Of a stretch of 64,000 nucleotides of DNA, positions 1 through 10,992 are shown piece by piece. The notes below the pieces were generated by a model, which worked only from the letters and a program-made list of their open reading frames with translations, was not told the DNA's origin and made no database searches. The translations under genes were made by a program, and so were the position numbers. Source of the DNA: an uncultured Alphaproteobacteria bacterium. Its GTDB lineage: Bacteria > Pseudomonadota > Alphaproteobacteria > HIMB59. The DNA lies in the NCBI GenBank assembly GCA_902613185.1, contig CACMGP010000003.1, positions 1 to 64,000 on the forward strand, given 5' to 3'. The first letter of the stretch is position 1, and every line of letters starts with the position of its first letter.

Positions 1-900
1 TATTCCAACAGAGCTTTTAAATTCATCAGGTATCCTTACATGATCTTTCTCTGTTGTTATTAAAAAAGCATCATTTTTATTTGCTTGATCAAGTAATAAA
101 AATATATCATCGACTGTATATTGATGATGATCAGGAAACTCTTTTGTTAATACTAAATTTAAATTTTCAGATTTTAATTGGTCAAAAAATTTTTTATTAA
201 AACCTAGACCTGCAAAAGCAATTAACTTTTTTTCTTTAAATTCTGGGTTGATTTCTATTTTATATTTCAAAATATGCTTAAAGTGACTATCATTTAAATC
301 ATTACATACTTCTGTATTAATTAAAAAAAATATTTGTGATTTTCTAATTGCATTTTTTACTGACTCTCTTAGTGGTCCAGAGGGAACTAATAGTCTATTA
401 CCAAATGATTGGATAGAGTCATAAACATAAATCGATATATTTTTATATACATTGTAAGATTGAAGTGCATCGTCTAGTACAAGTATATTTGCACCATCTT
501 CCTTTGCTGAAATCATTGCGTGAAATTTATTTTTACTAACCCATGTTGGAAAATAATTTGACATCATCAAAGCTTCATCTCCTACAAAATTAAAGTCCAT
601 ATGAGGTTTTACTTTTATAACTTCATCCACTGTAGTAGACCCACCATAACCTCTTGAGATAATATGAGGTATGTATCCCATCTTCTTTAATTCTCTACAG
701 ATGTATAATACTGAGGGTGTTTTGCCTGAACCACCAATTATAGCACTTCCAACTGCTATAACTGGCAAATCAATTTTTTGAACTTTTGATAGTTTTCTTT
801 TGATTAAATTTCCTACTGACCAAATTAATGATAAAGGAGAGAGAAGAAGTGCATTTAATGAAATTGTTTTTTGATACCAAAATTTTGGAGCTTTTAACAT
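1..900 (-). CDS. lpxK: Tetraacyldisaccharide 4'-kinase (partial, 3' end beyond window)
   Basis: Reading the minus strand from the ATG at 900 gives 300 open codons running off the window edge. LpxK phosphorylates the lipid A disaccharide precursor at the inner membrane. The N-terminal segment carries the P-loop in the form VGSAIIGGSGKTP, followed further on by SRGYGG, GDEALMM and a DDALQ stretch typical of LpxK. The C-terminus is missing; the family is usually about 320-340 residues. The start overlaps the end of waaA by 7 nt (ATGTTAA), so the two are probably translated from one message. The waaA-lpxK pair is a usual lipid A/Kdo neighbourhood. Confidence 0.93.
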   Translation of the reverse strand, partial: MLKAPKFWYQKTISLNALLLSPLSLIWSVGNLIKRKLSKVQKIDLPVIAVGSAIIGGSGKTPSVLYICRELKKMGYIPHIISRGYGGSTTVDEVIKVKPHMDFNFVGDEALMMSNYFPTWVSKNKFHAMISAKEDGANILVLDDALQSYNVYKNISIYVYDSIQSFGNRLLVPSGPLRESVKNAIRKSQIFFLINTEVCNDLNDSHFKHILKYKIEINPEFKEKKLIAFAGLGFNKKFFDQLKSENLNLVLTKEFPDHHQYTVDDIFLLLDQANKNDAFLITTEKDHVRIPDEFKSSVGI

Positions 901-2054
901 TTATCAATCATCTCAGTAATATTTTTTAAACTATTTTTATTATTATTAATAAAATTTTCAATTTCCTTAACATGATGAAAGTCTTGTTCTATTTGTCTGT
1001 TAATTTCATTACTTATATCCTCTAAATTATCACTATTCATTGTTTTGCAAAGGTTAAGTTTTTCGAGATCAAGATAAATTTCCTCAAAATTTTTATTAAA
1101 ATCTCCTGAAAGCACAAAGCAACCTCTTGAAATAGGTTCCAGAGGATTTTGTCCGCCATGTTTAATTAAAGAACCACCCATAAATACTATTTTTGAGCGG
1201 TCAAAAATTGACATAGTATCCCCAAATTTATTATGCACTGTGATTTTTTCTAAGTTTTTAGAAATAATTTTTTCACTTAAATTATTAGAGAATTGAATAT
1301 GACGCGGTATTATAATTATTTCTAATATTTCACTTAAACTTAATCTTTTAATTATATCTAATACTTTATCATATTCATTTAAGTGAATACTTGCAAAACA
1401 AACGATCTTTTTTTTTGAGTCTGGAATATTAGGATTAATATTAAATTTTAAGTTCCCAAAAAAATAAACTTTTTTACCAAATAAATTATTTATGTTCGCT
1501 TGATCCTTTTTACTTTGTGCAAAAATTAAATCATATTGTTCTCCAATTATTTTACTTAAATTTGGATATTTTGACCATTTGACATAACTTGTATCCGATA
1601 CTCTGCCATTAACTAAGATATTTTTTAAGTTTTTCTTTTTTGAAATTATTAGCCAATTAGGCCAAATTTCTGAGTCAATCCATAAAATTTTTTTAAAATT
1701 TGTTTTTGATAAGAAAATATTTACATTCCAAAAAAAATCTAATGGAAGAAATATACTAATAAGGTTGGGATATAATTTTTTTGACATTTCAAAAGATGAC
1801 AATGTAGAACATGATAAAACAATTTTTTCATTATTAAGCCTATCCACTAAGAATTTAATGGAATTCAATTCACCTATGCTAGCAAAATGAATTAAAAAAT
1901 CACTTTGTCTGATTTGTGTGTAATTTTGGTTTGCAAATATTTTTTGTTTATACGAAAGAAAATTTTCTTTTTTATTGAATACTCTAATTAAACCAATGAA
2001 TAAAATCACTGGAAAAAACACAATTTGTAATAATCTATAGCTAAAAATGAGCAT
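894..2054 (-). CDS. waaA: 3-deoxy-D-manno-octulosonic acid (Kdo) transferase
   Basis: A 386-residue protein with an N-terminal membrane anchor and the Kdo transferase motif HFASIGE (Glu near residue 62 is the expected catalytic base). The C-terminal half has GGSLIKHGGQNPLEP, the family's nucleotide-sugar binding signature. It adds Kdo to the lipid A precursor on the inner face of the inner membrane. I use the ATG at 2054 and not the in-frame TTG at 2057. It overlaps the upstream acyltransferase gene by 14 nt and lpxK downstream by 7 nt. It is somewhat short for the family (about 420), in line with the compact genome. Confidence 0.93.
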   Translation of the reverse strand: MLIFSYRLLQIVFFPVILFIGLIRVFNKKENFLSYKQKIFANQNYTQIRQSDFLIHFASIGELNSIKFLVDRLNNEKIVLSCSTLSSFEMSKKLYPNLISIFLPLDFFWNVNIFLSKTNFKKILWIDSEIWPNWLIISKKKNLKNILVNGRVSDTSYVKWSKYPNLSKIIGEQYDLIFAQSKKDQANINNLFGKKVYFFGNLKFNINPNIPDSKKKIVCFASIHLNEYDKVLDIIKRLSLSEILEIIIIPRHIQFSNNLSEKIISKNLEKITVHNKFGDTMSIFDRSKIVFMGGSLIKHGGQNPLEPISRGCFVLSGDFNKNFEEIYLDLEKLNLCKTMNSDNLEDISNEINRQIEQDFHHVKEIENFINNNKNSLKNITEMIDKC

Positions 2055-2691
2055 CAATTATTTTTAAATTTTTATTCAAATTGTTTATTATGTATGTATT
2101 AAATGAATTTTCGTTGAACTGATTTGGGTTTATTATTTCTTCACCCCAAAAAAAAATACCTCTACTGAAAGGTAATGGTATTTTTAATTTATCCCAATTA
2201 TTAAGACGAAAAAAACGATTGGTTTTAAAAGTTAGTAGAGCGATCTTTAAGTCAAACTTTTTAGCTAATTTGTAAATATTGGTGTTAATTTTATAAGGTG
2301 GTCCATGAGGTGCATCTGGTGTTATATAAATGCACTCTCCTTTTTTTACGGCTAAAGTGATTTCTTTTATTAGAGCGGTCGGTTTATCTTTTTCGCGTAA
2401 AAGAGGATCTAAACCAAATTTTCTTTGAACTAAAGTACTTATTTGACCATCTCTGTGAGATGTTGCAACGGGCCTTAATTTTGGTTTAAACTTCCAACTA
2501 AATGTAGAACCCATAAGTTGGTTATGCCAAATAAGTACAATGATTGATTTATTATCTTGTAATTGGTTTTCTATGACTTCTTCGTTTACACCTGACCAAT
2601 TACTTGTTTTTTTTATAAGTGACAATGACAGATAGATTAAATTTACAAAAATAATCCTAAAGAATTTATTTTTAGATAATTTTTTAAGCAT
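2041..2691 (-). CDS. Lysophospholipid acyltransferase family protein (DUF374)
   Basis: A 216-residue protein of the DUF374 branch of the LPLAT acyltransferases. It shows WHN near residue 55, SHRDGQ at about 78-83 and TPDAPHGPP at about 124-132, matching the family's catalytic and substrate-binding blocks. A hydrophobic segment at 12-26 suggests membrane association. In Alphaproteobacteria this family sits directly upstream of waaA, as here, pointing to a role in lipid A or phospholipid acylation; the exact substrate is not shown by the sequence. It overlaps waaA by 14 nt and the ABC exporter upstream by 8 nt. Confidence 0.85.
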   Translation of the reverse strand: MLKKLSKNKFFRIIFVNLIYLSLSLIKKTSNWSGVNEEVIENQLQDNKSIIVLIWHNQLMGSTFSWKFKPKLRPVATSHRDGQISTLVQRKFGLDPLLREKDKPTALIKEITLAVKKGECIYITPDAPHGPPYKINTNIYKLAKKFDLKIALLTFKTNRFFRLNNWDKLKIPLPFSRGIFFWGEEIINPNQFNENSFNTYIINNLNKNLKIIDAHF

Positions 2692-4411
2692 TTTTTTTAA
2701 TCTGTCTTTGATAAAGATTATAATAGTGTTTTTTCTTTGCCATTAAGGTTTTATGAGTTCCGCTCTCAACAACCTCACCATTTTCTAAATAGTAAATTTC
2801 ATCAAAATTTTTGATTGTACTTAATCTATGTGCAACTACGATCATTGTAATTTTAGGCAAATGATATAAGTTACTGAATAGTTTAGACTCTGTTTTAAGA
2901 TCTAAATTTGAAGTAGGTTCATCTAATAATACAACAGGGCTTTTTTGGGCAAGAGCTCTCGCTATTGAAATTCTTTGCCTTTGCCCCCCAGACAATTTAA
3001 TTCCATTTTCTCCAATTTTAGTATCCAATTTTAAAGGTAGTTTATTTGCAAAATCATTTACACATGCAATATTAGCAAAATGATTTATATTTGATTGATT
3101 GTGACCAGAGTTATATTTTATATTTTCTGATATAGTTCCATCAAACAAAACTGTATCTTGGCTAACTAGGCTAAATATATTTCTAAGACTATTTAATTTT
3201 AATTTTTTTATATCAATTTCATTTATTGTTATGTCACCTTTAGTGATATCAAATAATCTCAAAAATAAAGCCATAAGTGTTGATTTACCTCCTCCAGAGG
3301 GTCCCACAAATGCAACTTTTTTACCTGCTTTGAGGTTAAAATTAACTCGGTTAATTATATTTTTATTTGTATTTTCGTATTTAAAAAAAACCTCTTTAAA
3401 ACTCAAAGTTTTGAAATTTTTTATTATCTTAGATCCTCCAATTGTTTCATTTTTAAAATCTATAAATTCAAATATTCTGGACGCAGCACCAAGACCGCTT
3501 TGAAGTAAAACATTGACATTTATTAGGTTTTTAAGTGGTGCATAAGCTAACATTAGACTTACTAAAAAACTCATTAATTGCCCAGCTGTCATATTTTCGT
3601 TAATTACAAAAATACCCCCACCAAATATCGCTAAACCAGCTGCCATTGAACCCAATGTTTCCGTAAAAGGTCTGGATCTAGCAGTAATTTTTTCCTGTTT
3701 AAAATTCAACTCTCTAGCTTGCTCAATTTCTTTATTAACTCTTTTGATTTCAAAATTTTCTGCATTGAAAGATTTTACATTTTTGATTCCTCTAAAGACC
3801 TCTTCTAAATTTGAAGCTAAAGTTCCAACTTGTTCTTGTAAGTTTTTTGTGACTCTTCTAATTTTTTTACCTAAAACTCTTATTGGAACAATAGCCAATG
3901 GAAAAATCACTATAGAAATGCATGCTAATTTCCAATTTTGATAAAACATATTTCCTATTAAAACAGTCAATGTTAAAGAGTCTTTTATTAATGCAGTATA
4001 TGTGTTGGCCATTGCCCCACTTAGAAAATAAGTATCTGTAGTAATTCTTGTAATTAATGATCCTATTTTATTTTTAACAAAAAACCCATAATGCACATTT
4101 ATTATATTTTTAAAAACATCACGTCTGAGTTTTTCAATAATCCTATGACTCATAAATTGTAAAGAAGTAATTTGGATATAAGTAGCTAACCCTTTTATTA
4201 CTCCAGTAATTAAAATAGCAATGGGTATAAAATATAAATAAAACCTATCAGCATTAATCAAAACATTGTCAAGAGCTGGTTTAACCAACCATGCATGAAA
4301 ACCTGTGCATAAAGCTGCAATAATCATACATAAAATAGCAACAAACATTCTTAATTTAAAATTAAGAAATAATTTAGAAATCCTTATAAAATGTTCTTTA
4401 GACTCAGACAT
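2684..4411 (-). CDS. msbA: MsbA-type lipid A/lipid ABC exporter, fused membrane and ATPase domains
   Basis: From the ATG at 4411 this is a 575-residue half-transporter with a six-helix membrane domain (about 20-300) and a C-terminal ATPase. Walker A GPSGGGKST is near 370-378, the LSGGQ signature near 473-477, Walker B VVLLDEP near 493-499, and the switch His in VAHRLST near 528. Its place upstream of the acyltransferase, waaA and lpxK favours an MsbA role, flipping lipid A-core across the inner membrane, but sequence alone cannot exclude another lipid or drug exporter. A TTG at 4426 is also in frame; I prefer the ATG, which overlaps ubiA by 8 nt. Confidence 0.85.
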   Translation of the reverse strand: MSESKEHFIRISKLFLNFKLRMFVAILCMIIAALCTGFHAWLVKPALDNVLINADRFYLYFIPIAILITGVIKGLATYIQITSLQFMSHRIIEKLRRDVFKNIINVHYGFFVKNKIGSLITRITTDTYFLSGAMANTYTALIKDSLTLTVLIGNMFYQNWKLACISIVIFPLAIVPIRVLGKKIRRVTKNLQEQVGTLASNLEEVFRGIKNVKSFNAENFEIKRVNKEIEQARELNFKQEKITARSRPFTETLGSMAAGLAIFGGGIFVINENMTAGQLMSFLVSLMLAYAPLKNLINVNVLLQSGLGAASRIFEFIDFKNETIGGSKIIKNFKTLSFKEVFFKYENTNKNIINRVNFNLKAGKKVAFVGPSGGGKSTLMALFLRLFDITKGDITINEIDIKKLKLNSLRNIFSLVSQDTVLFDGTISENIKYNSGHNQSNINHFANIACVNDFANKLPLKLDTKIGENGIKLSGGQRQRISIARALAQKSPVVLLDEPTSNLDLKTESKLFSNLYHLPKITMIVVAHRLSTIKNFDEIYYLENGEVVESGTHKTLMAKKKHYYNLYQRQIKKNA

Positions 4412-5312
4412 TAAGTTGACTGCCAATTATTATACTAAAAAGTATGCTGATACCGTAATAGTTATTGCGACTAAAGTATGAGCTAGCCTTTTTAGGTATA
4501 TTTTTCCAAATAAAATTGAGATCTATAATGTTTATCAGGAAAATCGTTGTTATTAAGACATAGTATAAAAAACTGAAATTCAAGCCACTTCCAAAAAATG
4601 CTAATAAAAAATATTTTAAAAAAATCATAAAATTTAAAATGATCATTCTACCAGCTCCAAAAAATAATGTGCTAGAGTATAATTTTAATTCTTTGTCTTC
4701 TTTTTCATCCTGAGTAGCATAAATAGTATCATAAGTAAGTGTCCAAAAAATTAGTGACAAATATAAAATGAGAACAGATGAAAATGGTACGTTTGAGCCC
4801 ATTGCCACCCAGCCAATAAAACAGCCCCAATTGTATGTCAAAGCTAAAATTAATTGGGGTAAGAAAAAAAATCTTTTTGCTAAAGGGTATAAAATTATCA
4901 AAGGAGTGATAACAAGCCCTAGTACAATAGCTTCATAATTAAGTTGTAACAAAATTATTAAACCTACCATTAAAAGAAAAAATAATAGTATGAGTGAATT
5001 CTTTAAACTTATCTGTGATGAGGCTAAAGCTCTATTTTGTGTTCTAATAACTTTCCTATCAATGTCTTTATCAATAAAATCATTTACTATGCATCCAGCA
5101 GATCTCATAACTACTGAACCTATAAAAAAAATTATAAACAAAATTAAATTATTATTAGACGAACCATTAGTTGAGGATGCTAAAATGAAACTAATTGGGT
5201 AAAAAAGTAGAAGAAAACCAATAGGTTTATCTAATCTAACTAAAAGAATGTATGGGTGTGTGAAAGGTGGAAATAATTTAAAAATTAAATTATTCTTATA
5301 ATTGTTATTCAT
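4404..5312 (-). CDS. ubiA: 4-hydroxybenzoate polyprenyltransferase
   Basis: A 302-residue polytopic membrane protein. It carries the first Asp-rich prenyl-diphosphate motif NDFIDKDID near residues 77-85 and the second in YDTIYATQDEKED near 193-206, both diagnostic of UbiA. It attaches the polyprenyl tail to 4-hydroxybenzoate in ubiquinone synthesis. ctaB, also in this window, is the haem O relative in the same superfamily. The start codon at 5312 lies inside the same CATG that provides the start of the divergent rsmE, so its promoter must lie within rsmE coding sequence. Confidence 0.94.
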   Translation of the reverse strand: MNNNYKNNLIFKLFPPFTHPYILLVRLDKPIGFLLLFYPISFILASSTNGSSNNNLILFIIFFIGSVVMRSAGCIVNDFIDKDIDRKVIRTQNRALASSQISLKNSLILLFFLLMVGLIILLQLNYEAIVLGLVITPLIILYPLAKRFFFLPQLILALTYNWGCFIGWVAMGSNVPFSSVLILYLSLIFWTLTYDTIYATQDEKEDKELKLYSSTLFFGAGRMIILNFMIFLKYFLLAFFGSGLNFSFLYYVLITTIFLINIIDLNFIWKNIPKKASSYFSRNNYYGISILFSIIIGSQLNV

Positions 5313-6018
5313 GAAGAGGGTTTATTATAGTTCTATTATAAAGCAGGGTAGCACTTATGAGCTAGAAAAAAAGTATTATATCCATCTTGTAAAAGTTATA
5401 AGGCTTAAAATAGGAGATGAGATCTCTTTGTTTAATAATATTTCTGGTGAATGGAAGTGCGAAATAATTGATATAAAAAAAAATTTTTTAAAAGCCAAAT
5501 CGATAAGTCAAATCTCAGCACCTCGAGCAGAAACTATGATAGACTTAATGTTTTCTCCCATAAAATACCAAAACAGTGAGTTGATTATAAGACAATCAAC
5601 TGAGATGGGTGTGAGATGTCTATTTCCAACATCATTCAATAGAACTATAAACACAAAGATTAATCTTGATAAGTTTAATACATATGCAGTAGGTGCTGCT
5701 CAACAAAGTGGAAGATTATCAATACCAAACATAGACAAGTTAATTGATCTTAAAAATAGGTCTAATATTATGTCTAGTAAAACAGTGCTGATGTTCGATG
5801 AAAATCTCAGAGGAGTTCATCTATCACAAGCTAAAATAAAACCAAATAGTGAAATTTTAGTTGTTATAGGGCCTGAAGGAGGTTTTGAGGAGGAGGAAAG
5901 AGCATTTATTTCAGATAGCTCAAAAATTTTCTTTAATGTGAGTCTAGGCTCAAACATTTTGAAAGCTGATACAGCAGTTATTGCCGCACTTAGTTTAACA
6001 TTTCACTATTTTTCATAA
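5311..6018 (+). CDS. rsmE: 16S rRNA (uracil1498-N3)-methyltransferase
   Basis: A 235-residue SPOUT-family methyltransferase. The C-terminal knot region contains VVIGPEGGFEEEE and SLGSNILKADTAV, matching RsmE's SAM-binding knot (the usual ILR-ETA appears as ILKADTA). It methylates U1498 of 16S rRNA. I use the ATG at 5311, with a TTG in frame at 5302 as the alternative. Divergence from ubiA next to rsmE is a known alphaproteobacterial arrangement; here the two genes share their start-codon bases. Confidence 0.92.
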   Translation: MKRVYYSSIIKQGSTYELEKKYYIHLVKVIRLKIGDEISLFNNISGEWKCEIIDIKKNFLKAKSISQISAPRAETMIDLMFSPIKYQNSELIIRQSTEMGVRCLFPTSFNRTINTKINLDKFNTYAVGAAQQSGRLSIPNIDKLIDLKNRSNIMSSKTVLMFDENLRGVHLSQAKIKPNSEILVVIGPEGGFEEEERAFISDSSKIFFNVSLGSNILKADTAVIAALSLTFHYFS

Positions 6019-6035
6019 TTATAGCGGATTTAAGC

Positions 6036-6054
6036 GACATCCTGTCAATATACT
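6036..6054 (+). promoter_or_regulatory. Possible promoter/operator upstream of the cox operon
   Basis: The 56-bp gap before coxB contains a short perfect inverted repeat, GACA-TCC-TGTC (6036-6046), followed at once by TATACT (6049-6054), which matches the sigma-70 -10 consensus at five of six positions. No convincing -35 box is visible at 17 nt. This is the only gap where a promoter for the cytochrome oxidase operon could lie outside coding DNA. The call is tentative because short matches are common in AT-rich sequence. Confidence 0.3.
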
Positions 6055-6074
6055 GTACAAAAAAGATTACTAAT

Positions 6075-8530
<2,456 letters not shown>

Positions 8531-8533
8531 TTT

Positions 8534-9460
8534 GTGTTAGAAAAAAAGCATCATCAAACTTTTGTACAGACAGAACAAAACTTGTTCTTTTTGCAAGTTG
8601 TTAATTTTTTAAAACAACTTTATGTACTAATTAAACCTGGTGTAATTTCTCTTGTAATATTTACGGCTTTATGTGCGATGTTATTAGCCCCATCTGATAA
8701 AAGTTTATTTATAAAAGGAATGTCTCTTACCCTTATAGCAATGGGAGCATCTGGTTCAGCTATTTTAAACATGTGGTTTGATCGAATAATTGACTCGAAA
8801 ATGGATAGAACAAAGTTTAGACCTATTCCTTCAGGAAATATCTCGGCAAATACAGCACTTGGGATTGGATTAATTTTTTCTTTTTTTTCTGTAGTAGGTT
8901 TATTTTTCTTTGGAAATATTAAGGCCTCAATCTTATTAGCATTTACAATTCTTTATTACTCTGTTTTTTATACAATGTATCTGAAGCACAAAACTGCGCA
9001 GAATATAGTAATTGGTGGTTTAGCAGGTGCTCTCCCCCCAGTGATTGCGTGGATAAGTATTTCAAGTGAACAAATTTTCTACCCGACAATATTATGCTTA
9101 ATAATATTTTTATGGACACCACCACACTCTTGGGCATTAGCTATATTTAGAAACCAAGATTACTCTGACGCTGATATACCGATGTACCCCGTTAAACACG
9201 GTATAAAAAAAACACTTTTTATGATGAATATTTATACTCTTTTAATGGTTGCATCAGTAAACTCTCTATATTTTTTTAAATATGCTGGAGTGAGCTTTTT
9301 TTTAGGCTCCAATCTTCTCAATGCATATTTTATTTACAAACTTTTTAAACTAAATAAGTCACAAAATATTAAGAAAGACTCAATTAAACTTTTTGGATAT
9401 TCAATTGTTTATCTTTTTCTCATTTTTGCTTTAACAGTTATTGATAAATATTTATTCTAA
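8534..9460 (+). CDS. ctaB: Protohaem IX farnesyltransferase (haem O synthase)
   Basis: A 308-residue UbiA-superfamily membrane protein with the diagnostic NMWFDRIIDSKMDRT block and RPIPSG. It converts haem b to haem O for the oxidase. The start is a GTG at 8534, three bases after the coxA stop. The haem A synthase ctaA, needed next for an aa3 enzyme, is not in this window. The stop overlaps the start of the next small gene as TAATG. Confidence 0.95.
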   Translation: MLEKKHHQTFVQTEQNLFFLQVVNFLKQLYVLIKPGVISLVIFTALCAMLLAPSDKSLFIKGMSLTLIAMGASGSAILNMWFDRIIDSKMDRTKFRPIPSGNISANTALGIGLIFSFFSVVGLFFFGNIKASILLAFTILYYSVFYTMYLKHKTAQNIVIGGLAGALPPVIAWISISSEQIFYPTILCLIIFLWTPPHSWALAIFRNQDYSDADIPMYPVKHGIKKTLFMMNIYTLLMVASVNSLYFFKYAGVSFFLGSNLLNAYFIYKLFKLNKSQNIKKDSIKLFGYSIVYLFLIFALTVIDKYLF

Positions 9461-9561
9461 TGAAAAGAAAAAATAAAAATTTATTAGTCTTGGCTCTACT
9501 TTTCATGCTCGTAACAGCATTTTATTTTATTACAATATTTAGAATTAAATCTGGTATTTGA
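9460..9561 (+). CDS. 33-residue single-helix protein in the CoxF/CtaF position
   Basis: A short gene from the ATG at 9460 to the TGA at 9561, encoding a basic N-terminus (MKRKNKN), one hydrophobic helix of about 18 residues and a short polar tail. Its start overlaps the ctaB stop (TAATG) and its stop overlaps the TTG start of ctaG (TTGA), so it is locked into the operon on both sides. Alphaproteobacterial cox operons often carry a tiny membrane protein (CoxF type) between ctaB and ctaG. Position and topology support that assignment; the sequence is too short to prove homology. It is probably an oxidase assembly or accessory factor. Confidence 0.72.
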   Translation: MKRKNKNLLVLALLFMLVTAFYFITIFRIKSGI

Positions 9562-10094
9562 ACGTATCAAATAAAAATAAAACATTAATTTTTTTAATGT
9601 TGATACTTGGATTTATGTTAAGTTTAGTAATTTTTTCTGTTCCACTATATAAGCTTTTTTGTGACCTAACTGGATTTCAAGGTTTTAATAAAGAGGTTAA
9701 AATTCAAGAACAACAACAAAATATCAACTCAGGTGAACTCGATATAAAAGTTATATTTTCAGCTCAGGTAAATGAAGGTTTGGACTGGATGTTCGAAGCT
9801 CCTCAAAAAATGAATATTACAGAGGGTGTAAAGTATGATGTTGTTTTTAAAGCTAAAAACAATACTGATGTTAGCTCAACAGGTACGTCTATATTTAACA
9901 TTTTACCACCTAAAATTGGCCCATACTTATATAAAATTGAATGTTTTTGCTTTATTGATCAAACTATAAAACCAAATCAAGTTGTTGAGTTTCCTGTCAC
10001 TTTCTACTTAGATCCACTGATACTTGACGATCCTGAGGCAAGTAGGACTAAGAATGTCACTTTGTCATATACCTTTTTTGAGAAAAAAGAATGA
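9558..10094 (+). CDS. ctaG: Cytochrome c oxidase assembly protein CtaG/Cox11
   Basis: A 178-residue protein with one N-terminal helix and a periplasmic copper-binding domain. The Cox11 copper motif appears as IECFCFIDQ, and the N-terminal VPLYKLFC block is also typical. It delivers copper to CuB of subunit I. The start is read as the TTG at 9558, overlapping the preceding stop as TTGA; an ATG at 9597 would leave almost no cytoplasmic tail before the helix. Confidence 0.94.
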   Translation: MNVSNKNKTLIFLMLILGFMLSLVIFSVPLYKLFCDLTGFQGFNKEVKIQEQQQNINSGELDIKVIFSAQVNEGLDWMFEAPQKMNITEGVKYDVVFKAKNNTDVSSTGTSIFNILPPKIGPYLYKIECFCFIDQTIKPNQVVEFPVTFYLDPLILDDPEASRTKNVTLSYTFFEKKE

Positions 10095-10106
10095 AATATT
10101 CTGTAA

Positions 10107-10949
10107 ATGGTTGATTTAATATTTAAAGACTCTGAAAAGAAACATAAATTCCATCTTGTAAATCCCAGTCCCTGGCCATTAGTTGGTGCTTTCTCAGCTC
10201 TTTTTCTAGTTTCAGGAGCTATTTTATATATGCACTATGAGATTCTATGGCCTATGTTGGCAGGTCTTGTTCTAATACTTTTTACTATGTTTATGTGGTG
10301 GCGAGACATAATAAAAGAGAGTACTTTTTTGAAAGTACATAATTCAATCACTGAGATTGGTCTTAGGTGGGGTATGGCTTTGTTCATCACATCAGAAGTT
10401 ATGTTTTTTGTCGCTTTTTTTTGGGCTTTTTTTGATGCAAGTCTATTACCTAAAACATTCTTAGCCGAGTACAAAGAAGTTTTCACAGGTACTCTTGGAA
10501 TAGGAGTTTGGCCTCCAAAAGGAATTGAAACTTTTGACCCACTAGACATTCCATATTTAAATACCTTGATTTTACTTTTATCAGGCACTACTTGTACATG
10601 GGCACACCATGAATTAAGAGAGGGTAATAATAAAGAGGCTCTTAAAGGTTTATATTACACAGTTTTTTTAGGTTTCATATTTTCACTTTTACAAATATAT
10701 GAGTACCAACATGCAACTTTTGGTTTTACTGAAGGTATATATCCTTCAACTTTTTTCATGGCAACCGGTTTTCATGGTTTTCATGTATTAATTGGTACTT
10801 TATTCTTATTAGTATGTTTATTGAGAATAAGAAAAGGTCATTTAACCCCAAAAAGACATTTTGGTTTTGAGGCAGCTGCATGGTATTGGCATTTTGTTGA
10901 TGTTGTTTGGTTGTTTTTATACATAAGTATCTATTGGTGGGGAAGATAA
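10107..10949 (+). CDS. coxC: Cytochrome c oxidase subunit III
   Basis: A 280-residue, seven-helix subunit. Typical blocks include the N-terminal HLVNPSPWP, the conserved carboxylate region of helix III (SEVMFFVAFFWAFF), TGFHGFHV, and the C-terminal WYWHFVDVVWLFLY. It stabilises the oxidase and sustains proton uptake. The gene lies directly after ctaG. The DUF983 gene found between coxC and surf1 in many relatives is absent. Confidence 0.97.
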   Translation: MVDLIFKDSEKKHKFHLVNPSPWPLVGAFSALFLVSGAILYMHYEILWPMLAGLVLILFTMFMWWRDIIKESTFLKVHNSITEIGLRWGMALFITSEVMFFVAFFWAFFDASLLPKTFLAEYKEVFTGTLGIGVWPPKGIETFDPLDIPYLNTLILLLSGTTCTWAHHELREGNNKEALKGLYYTVFLGFIFSLLQIYEYQHATFGFTEGIYPSTFFMATGFHGFHVLIGTLFLLVCLLRIRKGHLTPKRHFGFEAAAWYWHFVDVVWLFLYISIYWWGR

Positions 10950-10967
10950 ACCAAACATTTTTATCTT
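10943..10967 (+). terminator. Weak hairpin after coxC, possible attenuator
   Basis: An 8-bp perfect inverted repeat, AAGATAAA with TTTATCTT, spans the coxC stop with a 9-nt loop and is followed by a few T residues. The stem has only one G-C pair, so it is weak. It could reduce read-through into surf1, but a match of this quality is not rare at this base composition. Confidence 0.22.
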
Positions 10968-10992
10968 TTACATTTAAACTAAAATTTTATTT

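Noticed and set aside
3231-3503. Plus-strand open frame inside the ABC exporter
   Set aside because: It is antisense to conserved ATPase motifs and shows no independent pattern; similar antisense frames across the window (for example 19969-20316, 10235-10588, 39628-39948) were rejected for the same reason.
10943-10967. Intrinsic terminator after coxC
   Set aside because: The stem is AT-only but for one pair and the T tract is short; kept only as a low-confidence feature.
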